Assembly: GCA_028829895.1 (NCBI GenBank)
Contig: JALGAQ010000009.1
Location: forward strand, 3,906,001 to 3,970,000
Length of the DNA: 64,000 nt
Direction of reading: 5' to 3'
Source of the DNA: Sinotaia quadrata
Lineage: Eukaryota > Mollusca > Gastropoda > Architaenioglossa > Viviparidae
The notes beneath the pieces were generated by a model, which worked only from the letters and a program-made list of their open reading frames with translations, made no database searches and had not been told where the DNA came from. Positions 22,860-31,593 of the stretch are shown piece after piece. Both the position numbers and the translations under genes were made by a program. How positions within the stretch are numbered: the stretch's first letter is position 1; every line of letters begins with the position of its first letter.

Positions 22860-23170
22860 CTGTTTAGTGTCACTCCGCTACTTACCTGATTTACAGCATT
22901 TATTTGTAAGGGCCTCGGACGACCGAACCAGGGTCACTTCTTCAAACTCAAGGTTCTCAGAACGGATGCACTCCCCCCACGTCTACCGACTTCACATCGA
23001 GCCGTCTCACTCTGGAACCCCCTTCCGCCGGCAGCCGTCAACGCCCCTTTCGTCGCCGATTAAAACAAAGATTTGATAAATTTTTGCGACTGTCAGCTGA
23101 GGAGACGTCGCAAGTTTGTCAAGGACCAGCAGAGAACTACCCCGCTGTCAACATGCCCGTTTAGAATGCA
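22860..23170 (+). pseudogene. CR1-like LINE B C-terminal remnant
   Basis: Translation gives HFFKLKVLRTDALPPRLPTS, SLWNPLPPAAVNAP and DKFLRLSAEETSQV. This is the CR1 ORF2 C-terminal block (HR..FS.R....WN.LP..VV...S...FK..LD). It lies only about 110 bp after the last RT-proximal sequence, showing a deletion of roughly the whole RT core. Confidence 0.7.
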
Positions 23171-23270
23171 AGAAGAAGGGGCGTACACAGGTGCTTGCAC
23201 CTTCTATCTATCTTTTGAATCTTGAATCTTCTACTAAAACTTACTTTTATTATAATCTGTATGTTAAATC

Positions 23271-23941
23271 TAATCCACAAGCCCTACAAATAACCTTGGT
23301 TAGTAGTCAGGATGAAATCGTGATATTCGATATCGTATTGTGAAGTTCATTCGCATTTTTACTTTCAAACTTCTAAACCTAGCGAAATTCCACCTCCGAA
23401 TAAATCATGGGACTGTTCACTTGTATAACAAGTTCTAGCATTCCCTTTTCTGTATTGATTGTCTCCGACCCCCTTTCAACTCAATCGAATACATTCACCA
23501 TGGGGGCTTGCTTAGTCCTGCAGTAATTATTTCAACTCGTATAAAAGCAGCGGATGCGCAATCACGAAACTTACTAAGATTACGGGAGTGGATTTCAACA
23601 ATCACTGATTCTTTTTGCACGTTTTGTAACAGAAATTTCTTATATGCTAGACAGCTAATTTAAAGGGGTAATCAATTGGCAATAATCACATACGCATAAA
23701 CGAAACAGTTGTGTTTTGGTTGCCGGTTCTTGAACCATTGCCGTCTCAATGTTGATTGAAGAATCGCAATTTAGTCAGTGACTTCATGTGTGACAATTTT
23801 TTAATTCTATTTTACCGTAGAAAAAAATTCTCATCAAAAGCGACTTAAATGATTTGAACAATATTTCTGCTGATAATTGCGCAACATGTAGACTATCTCA
23901 ACTGCCATTAACCTTTGCAACCCCTGTTTTACTAATTTTAG
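23271..23941. other. Unassigned, probable intronic or upstream sequence of the zinc-finger gene
   Basis: AT-rich with no repeat or domain I recognise. It ends in a pyrimidine-rich acceptor (TTTTACTAATTTTAG at 23,927-23,941) in front of the first recognised exon. Confidence 0.4.
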
Positions 23942-24298
23942 GCAGACATTGAATCCTCGCTTAAAAACAAGGTAATAATTTTCCCGCCTTTCCATATCCT
24001 CAAATGTTTTAGTCCCTGGCGCATGAAAAACCTCCTGCAGAGTCTAACAAGACACTGGATGTCATAAACTCCACTGTTGGTGAAAACCATAATTCCGTGC
24101 AGCCCTCTGATGAACCCAATGAATTTGATAGGAATTCGATGCATACGTCATCTCTTGAATTCGCGTCACATGAGGGTTTGTTTTGGTTATCACGTGGTAT
24201 TCTATGTATTTCAGGCGATACTCAACTTTCCTCGATCGAACGTTTATCGACTGATAGTGATGAAGCGCCAAGTGATTCTTTGGATCAGGAACTTCTAT
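23942..24298 (+). CDS. Three small exons of a probable host gene (zinc-finger type)
   Basis: Exon 1 is 23,942-23,971 (30 bp, ADIESSLKNK), exon 2 is 24,013-24,175 (163 bp) and exon 3 is 24,215-24,298 (84 bp). The introns are 41 bp (GTAATA..TTTTAG) and 39 bp (GTTTGT..TTTCAG). The frame is continuous across both: SLAHEKPPAESNK, then SSLEFASHEG, then DTQLSSIERLSTDSDEAPSD. Exon 3 ends at a good donor (CTAT/GTGAGT) in phase 1. The product is acidic and Ser-rich, with no fold I recognise. Tiny introns of this size are typical of the 5' parts of schistosome genes. Linkage to the C2H2 exon at 26,320 is inferred from strand and proximity. The phases do not join directly, so at least one exon between is missing. 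Confidence 0.55.
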
Positions 24299-24985
24299 GT
24301 GAGTGTTTTAGGTCTGCAAATGTAAAGCAATCGATCCACATATTCGCAAACAAGATCCTGTCCGATCGAGCAAGTGTATGCAGTAGAAATACAACCCGCT
24401 ACCTTGTGGGTTAGATCTCTAGATCACGGACCCGGAATGAGGTCGTTCAAGACAACCTTCTGCTTCGTTTGACCAACCGGGTGGTATGCCACTCACAAGC
24501 AGATTTTGGAACTACATGTTTTCAGAAACTACTTGAATTCCACCTGAAATTTTTTGTTGAGTTTTTCGTATGCAGCTTGATTGCTTGGCACCAGACCTTT
24601 TTAAGCTTTCACAAACATACCTATGCCAGGTGTAAATATGATTCCTCTTCACTAGTTTAAATAGGGTAACAGGGTCAAAATGGGATCAAAATCGCTTGAG
24701 CCTGACCAGCTATCATGTTAAAACTTTACTTCAAACCAAACAATGTGCTTATTAGTTAGCCAATGAAAACGAATGCTTTCTGATCGATGCAAATAATTTG
24801 TGTGCGATCTTTTGGATTAATTTAGTGCATTGACTTGAAACCAGTTTTGGTTCATCCACGCGTTAATGCTCATTTACCGGTCACGGAGCGCTGTCGACTA
24901 AATAGAAACACATTTCATATGGACACCTTAGCTTGTTTGAAATACGGTTTACTTCTCATTTTTGTGGCTTACTGATACCATAACC
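24299..24985. other. Probable intron, nothing recognised
   Basis: Lies after the exon 3 donor. Unspliced, the exon 3 frame would run on to a stop at 24,413. No domain or known repeat is visible. Confidence 0.35.
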
Positions 24986-25332
24986 CTAGATTAATGTTGT
25001 AGACAGCATTCGCGTCTTTGTGTCATCTGCTCCGTGTATTTTTTCATTTTTTATTACACAAACATTTGGATTCCAAGGTAAGAGAGGGCTCATAATCAAA
25101 GGTCCGCTGTAAGAATAGCAGCAGACACACAAATGGAAAATTTTAAATGGTCTTGTTTGATTGAATTGTAAGAAACTGGTAACCCAAACCAGGGGCTTGG
25201 AATGGCAAACCATCTAGTACTCATATAGGTTGGTGGTGGCACTTCCCTGGATGGCATCAAAATTTGCCTACTATTGCTATGCATTATGGACCACAATATC
25301 CCCATTCTTTCCCACACCATTTCGTTCAGCAT
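24986..25332 (-). repeat. Dispersed repeat, unit 2
   Basis: On the minus strand it contains CATTCCAAGCCCCTGG, TTGGGTTACCAGTTTC, a segment with AATCAAACAAGACCATTT, and CCTTGGAATCCAAATGTTTG followed by AAAAAATG. Unit 1 next door and the plus-strand copy at 26,930 share these landmarks in the same order. It has no coding potential I recognise. Confidence 0.6.
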
Positions 25333-25344
25333 TATATTAGTGTT

Positions 25345-25570
25345 GTCATCCCTTATTATTTTTTAATACAAAAATATATTTGATTACAAGGTAAGTGAGG
25401 CCCATGGTCAAAAGACCCTTGTAAGAAACTGAACGAACACACAATACCAAATACGCAACGGGAGAATTGTGAATGGTCATGTTTGACTGAAGAGTAGAAA
25501 CCAGCAACTCAACCCAGGGGCTTGAAGTGGTGAACCATATATGATCTGGTGATTCATTCACGGTTACTTG
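25345..25570 (-). repeat. Dispersed repeat, unit 1
   Basis: Arranged in tandem with the unit at 24,986-25,332, same orientation. Shared blocks are ACTTCAAGCCCCTGGGTTG, TCAAACATGACCATTCAC and TTACCTTGTAATCAAATATA. Confidence 0.6.
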
Positions 25571-26319
25571 GATTCACTGAGACATTGAAGAATTTCTTCA
25601 TAATCATGTACATCCCATAAGATAATCTGTTATACATATATAGTATATGCATAGAAACTTGATGCTTAAGCTTGATACTGCTTTTCATGGAGGTAGTACG
25701 GCTCTGAATTGGTCATCAGGACTAAATTGAATGTTAAAAGGTTGAGAACCGTTGGTCTACATCATAATGCATTCAGAATACTAGGTGGATAGCCTGCAGA
25801 TATTATAACTAGCAAGCACGGGAAATACGTGGATATAATAGGATGATCGTTTAACTTGCTTACCCATGGCGAATCCACAAACTTCAGAGTCTTATTAATT
25901 CTATGAATTAAATATAACAGTTGTCCGCATGGTCTGACTTATATATGTACATTTTTTTAGGAAATGTCCGTTGTACGAAATGTAACAGTTGAACCGTGGG
26001 AAGAAGTAACATTGTGCCGAAATGACTGAGTATGTAAAGTGCATAGCATATAAAAAGCGCATAAATAATGCTAAAAATTGTCATCCTCTCTGTTGCCGTG
26101 CATATACAAATATTACGCGCTTTATCATTACCATCTCGTTCTCCGTGATCATGATTAAATTTGTGTGATAGCATTTTGATTCTGCCTGGTAATTATTAGC
26201 ATAACTGTATGCGTATTTGGGTTTCCGCCATCGATACTGCTTTTTTACAGATTTATATATCACATAATCCCTTCATTCGGTATGATACAACGTTCTTATA
26301 GTTTTTCTTTCGGATCCAG
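25571..26319. other. Probable intron, nothing firmly recognised
   Basis: Apart from the possible 45 bp exon at 25,960-26,004 noted with the zinc-finger exon, I see no repeat or domain. The stretch from 26,408 to 26,930 after that exon is likewise unassigned. Confidence 0.35.
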
Positions 26320-26407
26320 GTGATTATCCTATACTATTGTGAATCCTGTGGCAAAGGATTCAACTTTACAAGCAATCTCAAGAGACATCAAACTACTGTA
26401 CACGAAG
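26320..26407 (+). CDS. Exon encoding a C2H2 zinc finger
   Basis: An 88 bp exon between an acceptor (TTTTTCTTTCGGATCCAG) and a consensus donor (GAAG/GTAAGT). It reads VIILYYCESCGKGF then NFTSNLKRHQTTVHE, a complete C2H2 finger (C-x2-C-x12-H-x4-H) with the usual Phe and Leu core. Such fingers bind DNA in the nucleus. It starts in phase 0 and ends in phase 1. It sits between repeats and has no stop. A possible preceding exon (25,960-26,004, TTTTTTTAG acceptor, GAA/GTAACA donor, frame EMSVVRNVTVEPWEE) would be in phase. The rest of the gene was not found. Confidence 0.65.
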
Positions 26408-26929
26408 GTAAGTTGACACTTCTGTTGGGTATGTATTAACTTGATAGAATATAATCATTGATGACAACCTCAAAATGTTATCTAAAAATATCACAAACAC
26501 GTAAAGTGATTCACATAAACAAGTCTTAGAATAAACAGAATACAAAGAGGCTAAACCAGGATTTTCCATCACCGCACTGACTTCTCTCCTGTTCATCTTT
26601 ACTATAAATACTTCCCTTTCACTTTTATCGATATGACTGCGATGCGCCCGCCGTTAGAAGGACTAATCTAGTGGTGCGATATAACGGGTTTAATTTTTAC
26701 CGGTTACGATTTAAATCACAAACGAATCAGTTAATAGCAGTAGAATATTCTTACGTCATTGTGCTCAGTGAGCTAGCAATATATGGGAGTTTGTCGTTTT
26801 CGCCCGCGTCAGTCGTTCTAGCTAATAGAACTGTGCTCGTCTGAGTAACTTTTGTTGAGATATCAAAGCATCAGAATTCTTATTTCAACTTCATAGGTGG
26901 CTAACGCCGCTGCACAGGGAAGTACCGCT

Positions 26930-27115
26930 GCCAACTGATATGGGCCTTAAGTGGTCCTTCCCCTGGGCTGAGTTACCACTATCTCACTTTTTAGTCAAAC
27001 ATGACCATTCACATTTTTTCATTTGCGCATTTGGCATTGTAAGTTTGTTGAGATTCTCAAAAGGGTCTTTGAATATGGGCTCTCCTCCCCTTGAATTTCA
27101 AATATTTGATAAAAA
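26930..27115 (+). repeat. Dispersed repeat, inverted third copy
   Basis: Carries the blocks CCCTGGGCTGAGTTACCA, AGTCAAACATGACCATTCAC and CCTTGAATTTCAAATATTTG, matching the two minus-strand units. It ends where Gypsy-3 integrase sequence begins. Confidence 0.55.
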
Positions 27116-28078
27116 AGTATACTCTATGGGAATCGGAGCCAAACGTTTGTCAAGATTCTGATTGTAGTTTTCGCGATTTAAGGAGAAACTGTACCGTTGT
27201 CCATAACGTGGAATTCAATCGTTTTATTTGACCATTACCAGTAGGATTGTACGGCGTGGTTCTGCTTGTAGCCACTCCTTTTTCATTAAAAAAGCTTTTC
27301 ATTCAGTTGATAAAAAAGAAGAGCCTCGATCAGAGTGAACATAAGATGGAAGGCCGAAATTGTGAACGATTGATTGAAACAATTAATAACAGTCTACTGA
27401 GAAGTATCCTTACAAGCAATTGCGAAGGAAAGCGAGAGTATTCATGAATGATCGTAAGCAAATATTTGTTACGTGATGCAGATGGAAGTGGTCCTTCGAA
27501 ATCAATACTCAGTCGTTCAAAAGTGTAGCCTTAATAAGATTGGTAGGGGTGATTTGAAGAATCGTGGTTTCACTTCAGAACAAACAGGACACTGTGCAGT
27601 CACCTTTCGAACGTCGTCCGTGGAGAAAGGTAAATTTTGGAGAGTACGAATCTATCATAGGGGTCACTCCGGGATGGCATAAGGATTAGTGTAATTTTAA
27701 AGATCAACGGCAGTAGAGGATGCACGAAAACCTCGGATAGAGCGCCTGCTGCAAGATTTAGTTTACCAGGTCTATAGACAATGTCGTATTGAAAAACCGA
27801 TAGTTCAATCCTCCATCGTAATATTATATCGTTTTTCACTTTGTTTTGTGTTTCTCTTCAAACATGAACATCACAGATCGTTGGACAATAACAAAGAGTG
27901 AAGCGTACTCCAATCAGGTAATGTCTCCATCTGAGGAGCGTTTTAACGATTGCTTAAGCCTCCTTTTCAATCGATGAGTGATTTCGCTCACTAGGATTGA
28001 GAGTGCTTGAGAAAACTGCCACGGGTTTACCCTCTTGCTTCAGTGTAGCGGCAATTACAATATCAGAAGCGCTGTTTC
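27110..28078 (-). pseudogene. Gypsy-3 RNase H and integrase fragment
   Basis: Starts at the N gap and reads leftward. RNase H has PVAVFSSTLNPSERNHSSIE and RWRHYLIGVRFTL, then RWRIELSVFQYDIVYRPGKL and NLAAGALS (normally AADALS). The integrase has a Cys pair and KPRFFK-like residues near 27,550, then degraded LIKAT, FKGPLPS-like and HSDRG-like motifs. Near 27,260-27,300 it gives VATSRTTPYNPTGNGQI; the Glu two to three residues later is replaced by Lys. Frames change repeatedly. It is a third Gypsy lineage. RT and gag would lie in or beyond the gap. Confidence 0.75.
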
Positions 28079-28178
28079 NNNNNNNNNNNNNNNNNNNNNN
28101 NNNNNNNNNNNNNNNNNNNNNNNNNNNNNNNNNNNNNNNNNNNNNNNNNNNNNNNNNNNNNNNNNNNNNNNNNNNNNN
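28079..28178. other. Assembly gap (100 N)
   Basis: Exactly 100 N, the usual placeholder for a gap of unknown size. It cuts the 3' LTR of Gypsy-2b (about 237 bp missing) and the RT side of Gypsy-3. Confidence 0.95.
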
Positions 28179-28375
28179 GTGCTATGGCGAGTTCCAGAAG
28201 GTCGACTAGGCTTTTTAAAACGATCGACCAATCAGACGAGTAGACCTGATAAAGAGTCTAGCTATTGGCCGAACAGCTAACCAATTAGGGGTATGATGGC
28301 GCTGGATGCCATCGGTAAACTTAGGGAAATCGGGCATAGCTTTAAGTTTTTGGGAATACTTGGATATTCCCAACA
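28179..28375 (-). repeat. 3' LTR of Gypsy-2b, truncated by the gap
   Basis: 197 bp remain. On the minus strand it begins TGTTGGGAATATCC directly after GGGAGG. It matches the first half of 31,160-31,593 and of 21,138-21,572. Confidence 0.85.
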
Positions 28376-28399
28376 CCTCCCTTGTAAAGAGACTTCAAT

Positions 28400-30105
28400 A
28401 CACAATTCGTTTGGGGTCCACCTGTAGGCGCACTCTCTTCCGTCGTGGTCTATCAGAGCAGCGTCTAGGAAGTAAGATGGAATGAAGGGAAACACCTGCG
28501 CAGCCAGCGGAAATTTCCGACGGTGGAGTAGGTTTTAGATTGAATGTGTCCAGCAGGATGTCCAGCGTTAAACACTTCTGCGTTTCTTCGAAGATGAATG
28601 ATAACTTTCTGGGTCGTAATTGATTACGGTGACGAAACCAAGTATGGTTTCCGACTGTCATCATGTATAATAGCCGACCACCTCTTCGTACGATCACACC
28701 TTCTGCCCATTTATCTCTTCTCAAACGGTAGTCACGGGGCGTACACAAGTGAACCGATGTGAAAGCCACCGACGTGCGATGCATTTTTACCGTGTGCAGT
28801 TTGTTCTGTCTGCGGCACCACCGCAGAATGTGTTGTTCGGATTTTTCTTCCCATCAGATTCTCAGGCGGGGATTGTTTTTTTGGTACGTAGTCTCCAGGT
28901 GTCGATCGATACACAAGCAAAAATCGCTGTAGAAACTCTTCTTCCGTTCTCTCACCTCTTGACTTGAGGACGGCACGCTCAAAGTTGTCTACGAAACGTT
29001 CAGCCTCACCATTCCATTGTGAGTGATATGGCGGCGATCGAATTTGGTCGATATTGTTTTGTTGACGAAATGCTGAGAACTGAGTAGACCTAAACTGGGA
29101 GCCGTTGTCGGATACCAAAGTTTCGGGTAGTCCATCCTGACTGAACAGTCGGTGTAAGACATTGATTGTTGACGTCGATTTTGATGATGGCATCGGAATT
29201 ATTTCTGGCCATTTGGAGAAGGCATCCACAATGATAAGATAGTAGATGCCGTTGATTAAACCAGCAAATTCTATGTAGAGACGGGACCACGGTTCCGATG
29301 GTTCCTTCCATGGGCTTGTAGGTTGTCCTGTTTCATTTGTGGCCACCTGCTGAAATTTTGAGCAGTTTTTGACCAAATCCTCGATCTCTTTTTCCATACC
29401 TGACCAATATGCGAAGAGCTGGCGATTGTTTACATTCTGCGAATTCTTGGTTAGCCAGAATGAAATTGCTTTAGGACTGTTGGACGCAGCATGTGAGGAA
29501 TCACTACACGGTTGTCCGAACATGAAACATTTATCAACCACCGAAAGGACCTCTCGACGTTGGAACAATTGTTGTAATTTGCCGTTGAATGTCCGTCTAG
29601 ACAAGTTTTGTTGACATAGGAGATTACCTCTTTCAGTATCGGATCTCTCAGAGTCGGCATTCGCACGTCTACGGCGGTAACTGGAGCCCATGAATAGCGT
29701 CAGCAAAGGGGATCTCCGATGAAGAGGTCCGTGTTGGCAATATAGATGATATCTGATTGCAGATAGCTCGAATAGGCAAATCAGACAACCAAGTAAGTCG
29801 AACCAGTCGAGACCGAGAAGATTTAGATCTGTTTCAGCGATGAAACAGGTTCCTGTCCGTGTAGTTCCTTTGTATAAATAGCAGCATTGTAGTCGACTAC
29901 ATAGAGGAAGCGTGCCACCACATGCACAGGTAGCAGTTTGTGATGTGTGGTGTAATGGAGGTGCGCCCAATGATTTCCAGGTTGAACGAGACAATATAGT
30001 GATGTCTGAGGCTGTGTACAACTGGAGACGGCAGTTGCTTTCATTGATGACCACTGTCACATACTTGAGCTGTCTAGCTGCATTGACGGTGACGGGCATC
30101 AACAA
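28400..30105 (-). pseudogene. Gypsy-2b protease-integrase (no RT/RNase H)
   Basis: Open from 30,105 to 28,732 over 457 codons. The protease has QLYTASDITILS, with the catalytic Asp replaced by Tyr, and FIAETDLNLLGLDW. After about 35 residues in a shifted frame (29,640-29,770) the DNA matches the protease-integrase junction of copy 2a. The integrase has YWSGMEKEIEDLVKNCSK, then YIEFAG where QIDFAG is expected (first catalytic Asp replaced by Glu), SDNGSQFRST and SQWNGEAERF. The C-terminal domain continues to about 28,400 in another frame (WAEGVIVRRGGRLLYM). With these losses the protein is inactive. Confidence 0.87.
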
Positions 30106-30109
30106 GGAA

Positions 30110-30710
30110 TCGGACTGGGTTCAACATATTCCTGAAGAGCTGCTAGATTGAGGATTTTGGTAGGGCAAAAACCTTCTCTGTGACCTTGGCGGTTGCAGTT
30201 CTTGCAACGGTGTTTCTTAAAGGGCAGAAACGAAGGTAGTGCCAAGCGCCACAGAGCCAGCAACTCGACAGTGGTGAGTTCATTGCTCTTGGGCCGGATT
30301 CGTGCGGGCCAAGTCCTGCCGATCGAGTTTGCCGTTGCCACGCAGGCCAAGTCCCGCGGAGCGCGAGCCAGAATTGTATTCTTCCGAATAAACAGTGTGT
30401 ACTGAACTGGAAGATTTCTGGATCATCGCGGAGTTGGGCTTGATGGTGAGAATCCGCTTTCATTCGGCCATCAGCGTGTCCAAGGTGGAGTTGGGGTCTT
30501 GGTCGATTTTAACTGATAACCGCGTCCTCAAGTCTTCATCGTTTGCATATTGGACCCCCGAAACATACATAAGGCATTTGAACTGGTGCTTAGTTAAGGA
30601 GCCTAGCTAGAACCGCTCGCATTTTCTGTTTATACGTGCACCATATATGACCAAATCATCCGTCTCATTCTTCGTCATATTCAAACAATTGAACATATAT
30701 ATATATATAT

Positions 30711-30777
<67 letters not shown>

Positions 30778-31155
30778 GAAGAGTGACGTCTCTTCACCAA
30801 AGATGTTTTTCAGCTTGTCTTTTGTTTCATGAAAAGATAAGTCACTTGGATTTTTTTGGCAGAATTAAATTACAATACTTTTCATGCTCTGTGGTTCCAA
30901 GCTTGCTGAGCGGTAACCGAATTTTCTATCCTTCATTTAGTTCTTAGAATAGAATTTGAAGATGCCTTCAAAAACTTCGAACCAAGAATCAAATGTAAAA
31001 TCGATTTGGGAATCGTAACGGAATTCCGTTATAATGTTGGCAACTGCATCAACAGATTGGCCGTTGCTTCCGGATATTATCTCCTCAACTTGAGTGCTGG
31101 CTACTTGTTGATCTGTGGTGGCCATGTTAGAAATGCGTGGGAAAAATGTACCCAA
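30110..31155 (-). pseudogene. Gypsy-2b gag, interrupted by a TA microsatellite
   Basis: The N-terminus (MATTDQQVASTQVEEIISG, FDSWFEVFEGIFKFYSKN) is open at 30,937-31,155. It continues in shifted frames through ILPKNPSDLSFHETKDKL-like residues down to about 30,780. A TA repeat (30,698-30,771) then breaks gag. It resumes near 30,600 (LARLLN, PYVCFGG) and ends in the zinc knuckles CRLCGAWHYLRFC-like and CKNCNRQGHREGFC (30,143-30,350). Copy 2a lacks the N-terminal half, so this copy is the only record of it here. Confidence 0.82.
30698..30771. repeat. (TA)n microsatellite inside Gypsy-2b gag
   Basis: About 74 bp of almost pure TA with one GACA interruption near 30,711. Gag sequence continues on both sides, so this is an expansion or insertion after the element landed. 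Confidence 0.9.
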
Positions 31156-31159
31156 TTTT

Positions 31160-31593
31160 TGTTACGTTTTTGCAAAGGCTCTCGATTCTCCGATTGACAA
31201 GATAATTACGAAAATTATTCTTATCTTGTTCACTTTACCTTCTTACGTATCTTGTTTGCCCTCTTGGTACTGCTACCCAGAAGCGAAAGAATTAAAGATG
31301 GAAGTGTATTGTAAACAACCAAGGCGACAAAATTGACAAAACGTACATATTTATAGGTCTCAGGTACTGATCGATCGCGTGCTAATGGGAGCGGTGGTGC
31401 TATGGCGAGTTCCAGAAGGTCGACTAGGCTTTTTTAAAACGATCGATCGATCAGACGAGTAGACCTGATAAAGAGTCTAGCTATTGGCCGTACAGCTAAC
31501 CAATCAGGAGAAGGATGGCGCTTGATGCGATCAACAAAATAGGGAAATCGGGCATAGCTTTAAGTTTTTGGGAATAGTTGTACATTCTCAACA
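31160..31593 (-). repeat. 5' LTR of Gypsy-2b
   Basis: 434 bp, begins TGTTGAGAATGT and ends CGTAACA on the minus strand. The Gypsy-2a 3' LTR is 435 bp and collinear. A TATAAATA box lies near 31,349-31,356. Gag coding starts within a few bases of its end. Confidence 0.88.

Larger units (their letters stand above)
21573..23270 (+). mobile_element. CR1-like LINE, copy B, internally deleted
   Basis: Begins within the endonuclease directly at the Gypsy-2a LTR end (QLWFIEHKPIFFGVTDTW-like in shifted frames) and is the same subfamily as LINE A. RT sequence stops around 22,755, and the C-terminal part resumes around 22,870, so the RT palm is gone. The 3' end lies near 23,230-23,270 in an ATCTT-rich run. 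Confidence 0.78.
28179..31593 (-). mobile_element. Gypsy-2b: second RT-less LTR retrotransposon copy, with LTRs
   Basis: Minus-strand copy: 5' LTR 31,160-31,593, gag, protease, integrase, purine tract, 3' LTR 28,179-28,375 (cut by the gap). It matches Gypsy-2a along gag, protease, junction, integrase and LTR. The protease passes straight to the integrase at the same point as in 2a. The element is inserted against Gypsy-4 pol, whose RT starts at the base after the LTR. Confidence 0.88.

Noticed and set aside
24299..24313. A 13 bp 'intron' GTGAGTGTTTTAG after exon 3
   Set aside because: Far too short to be spliced; only the donor is plausible.
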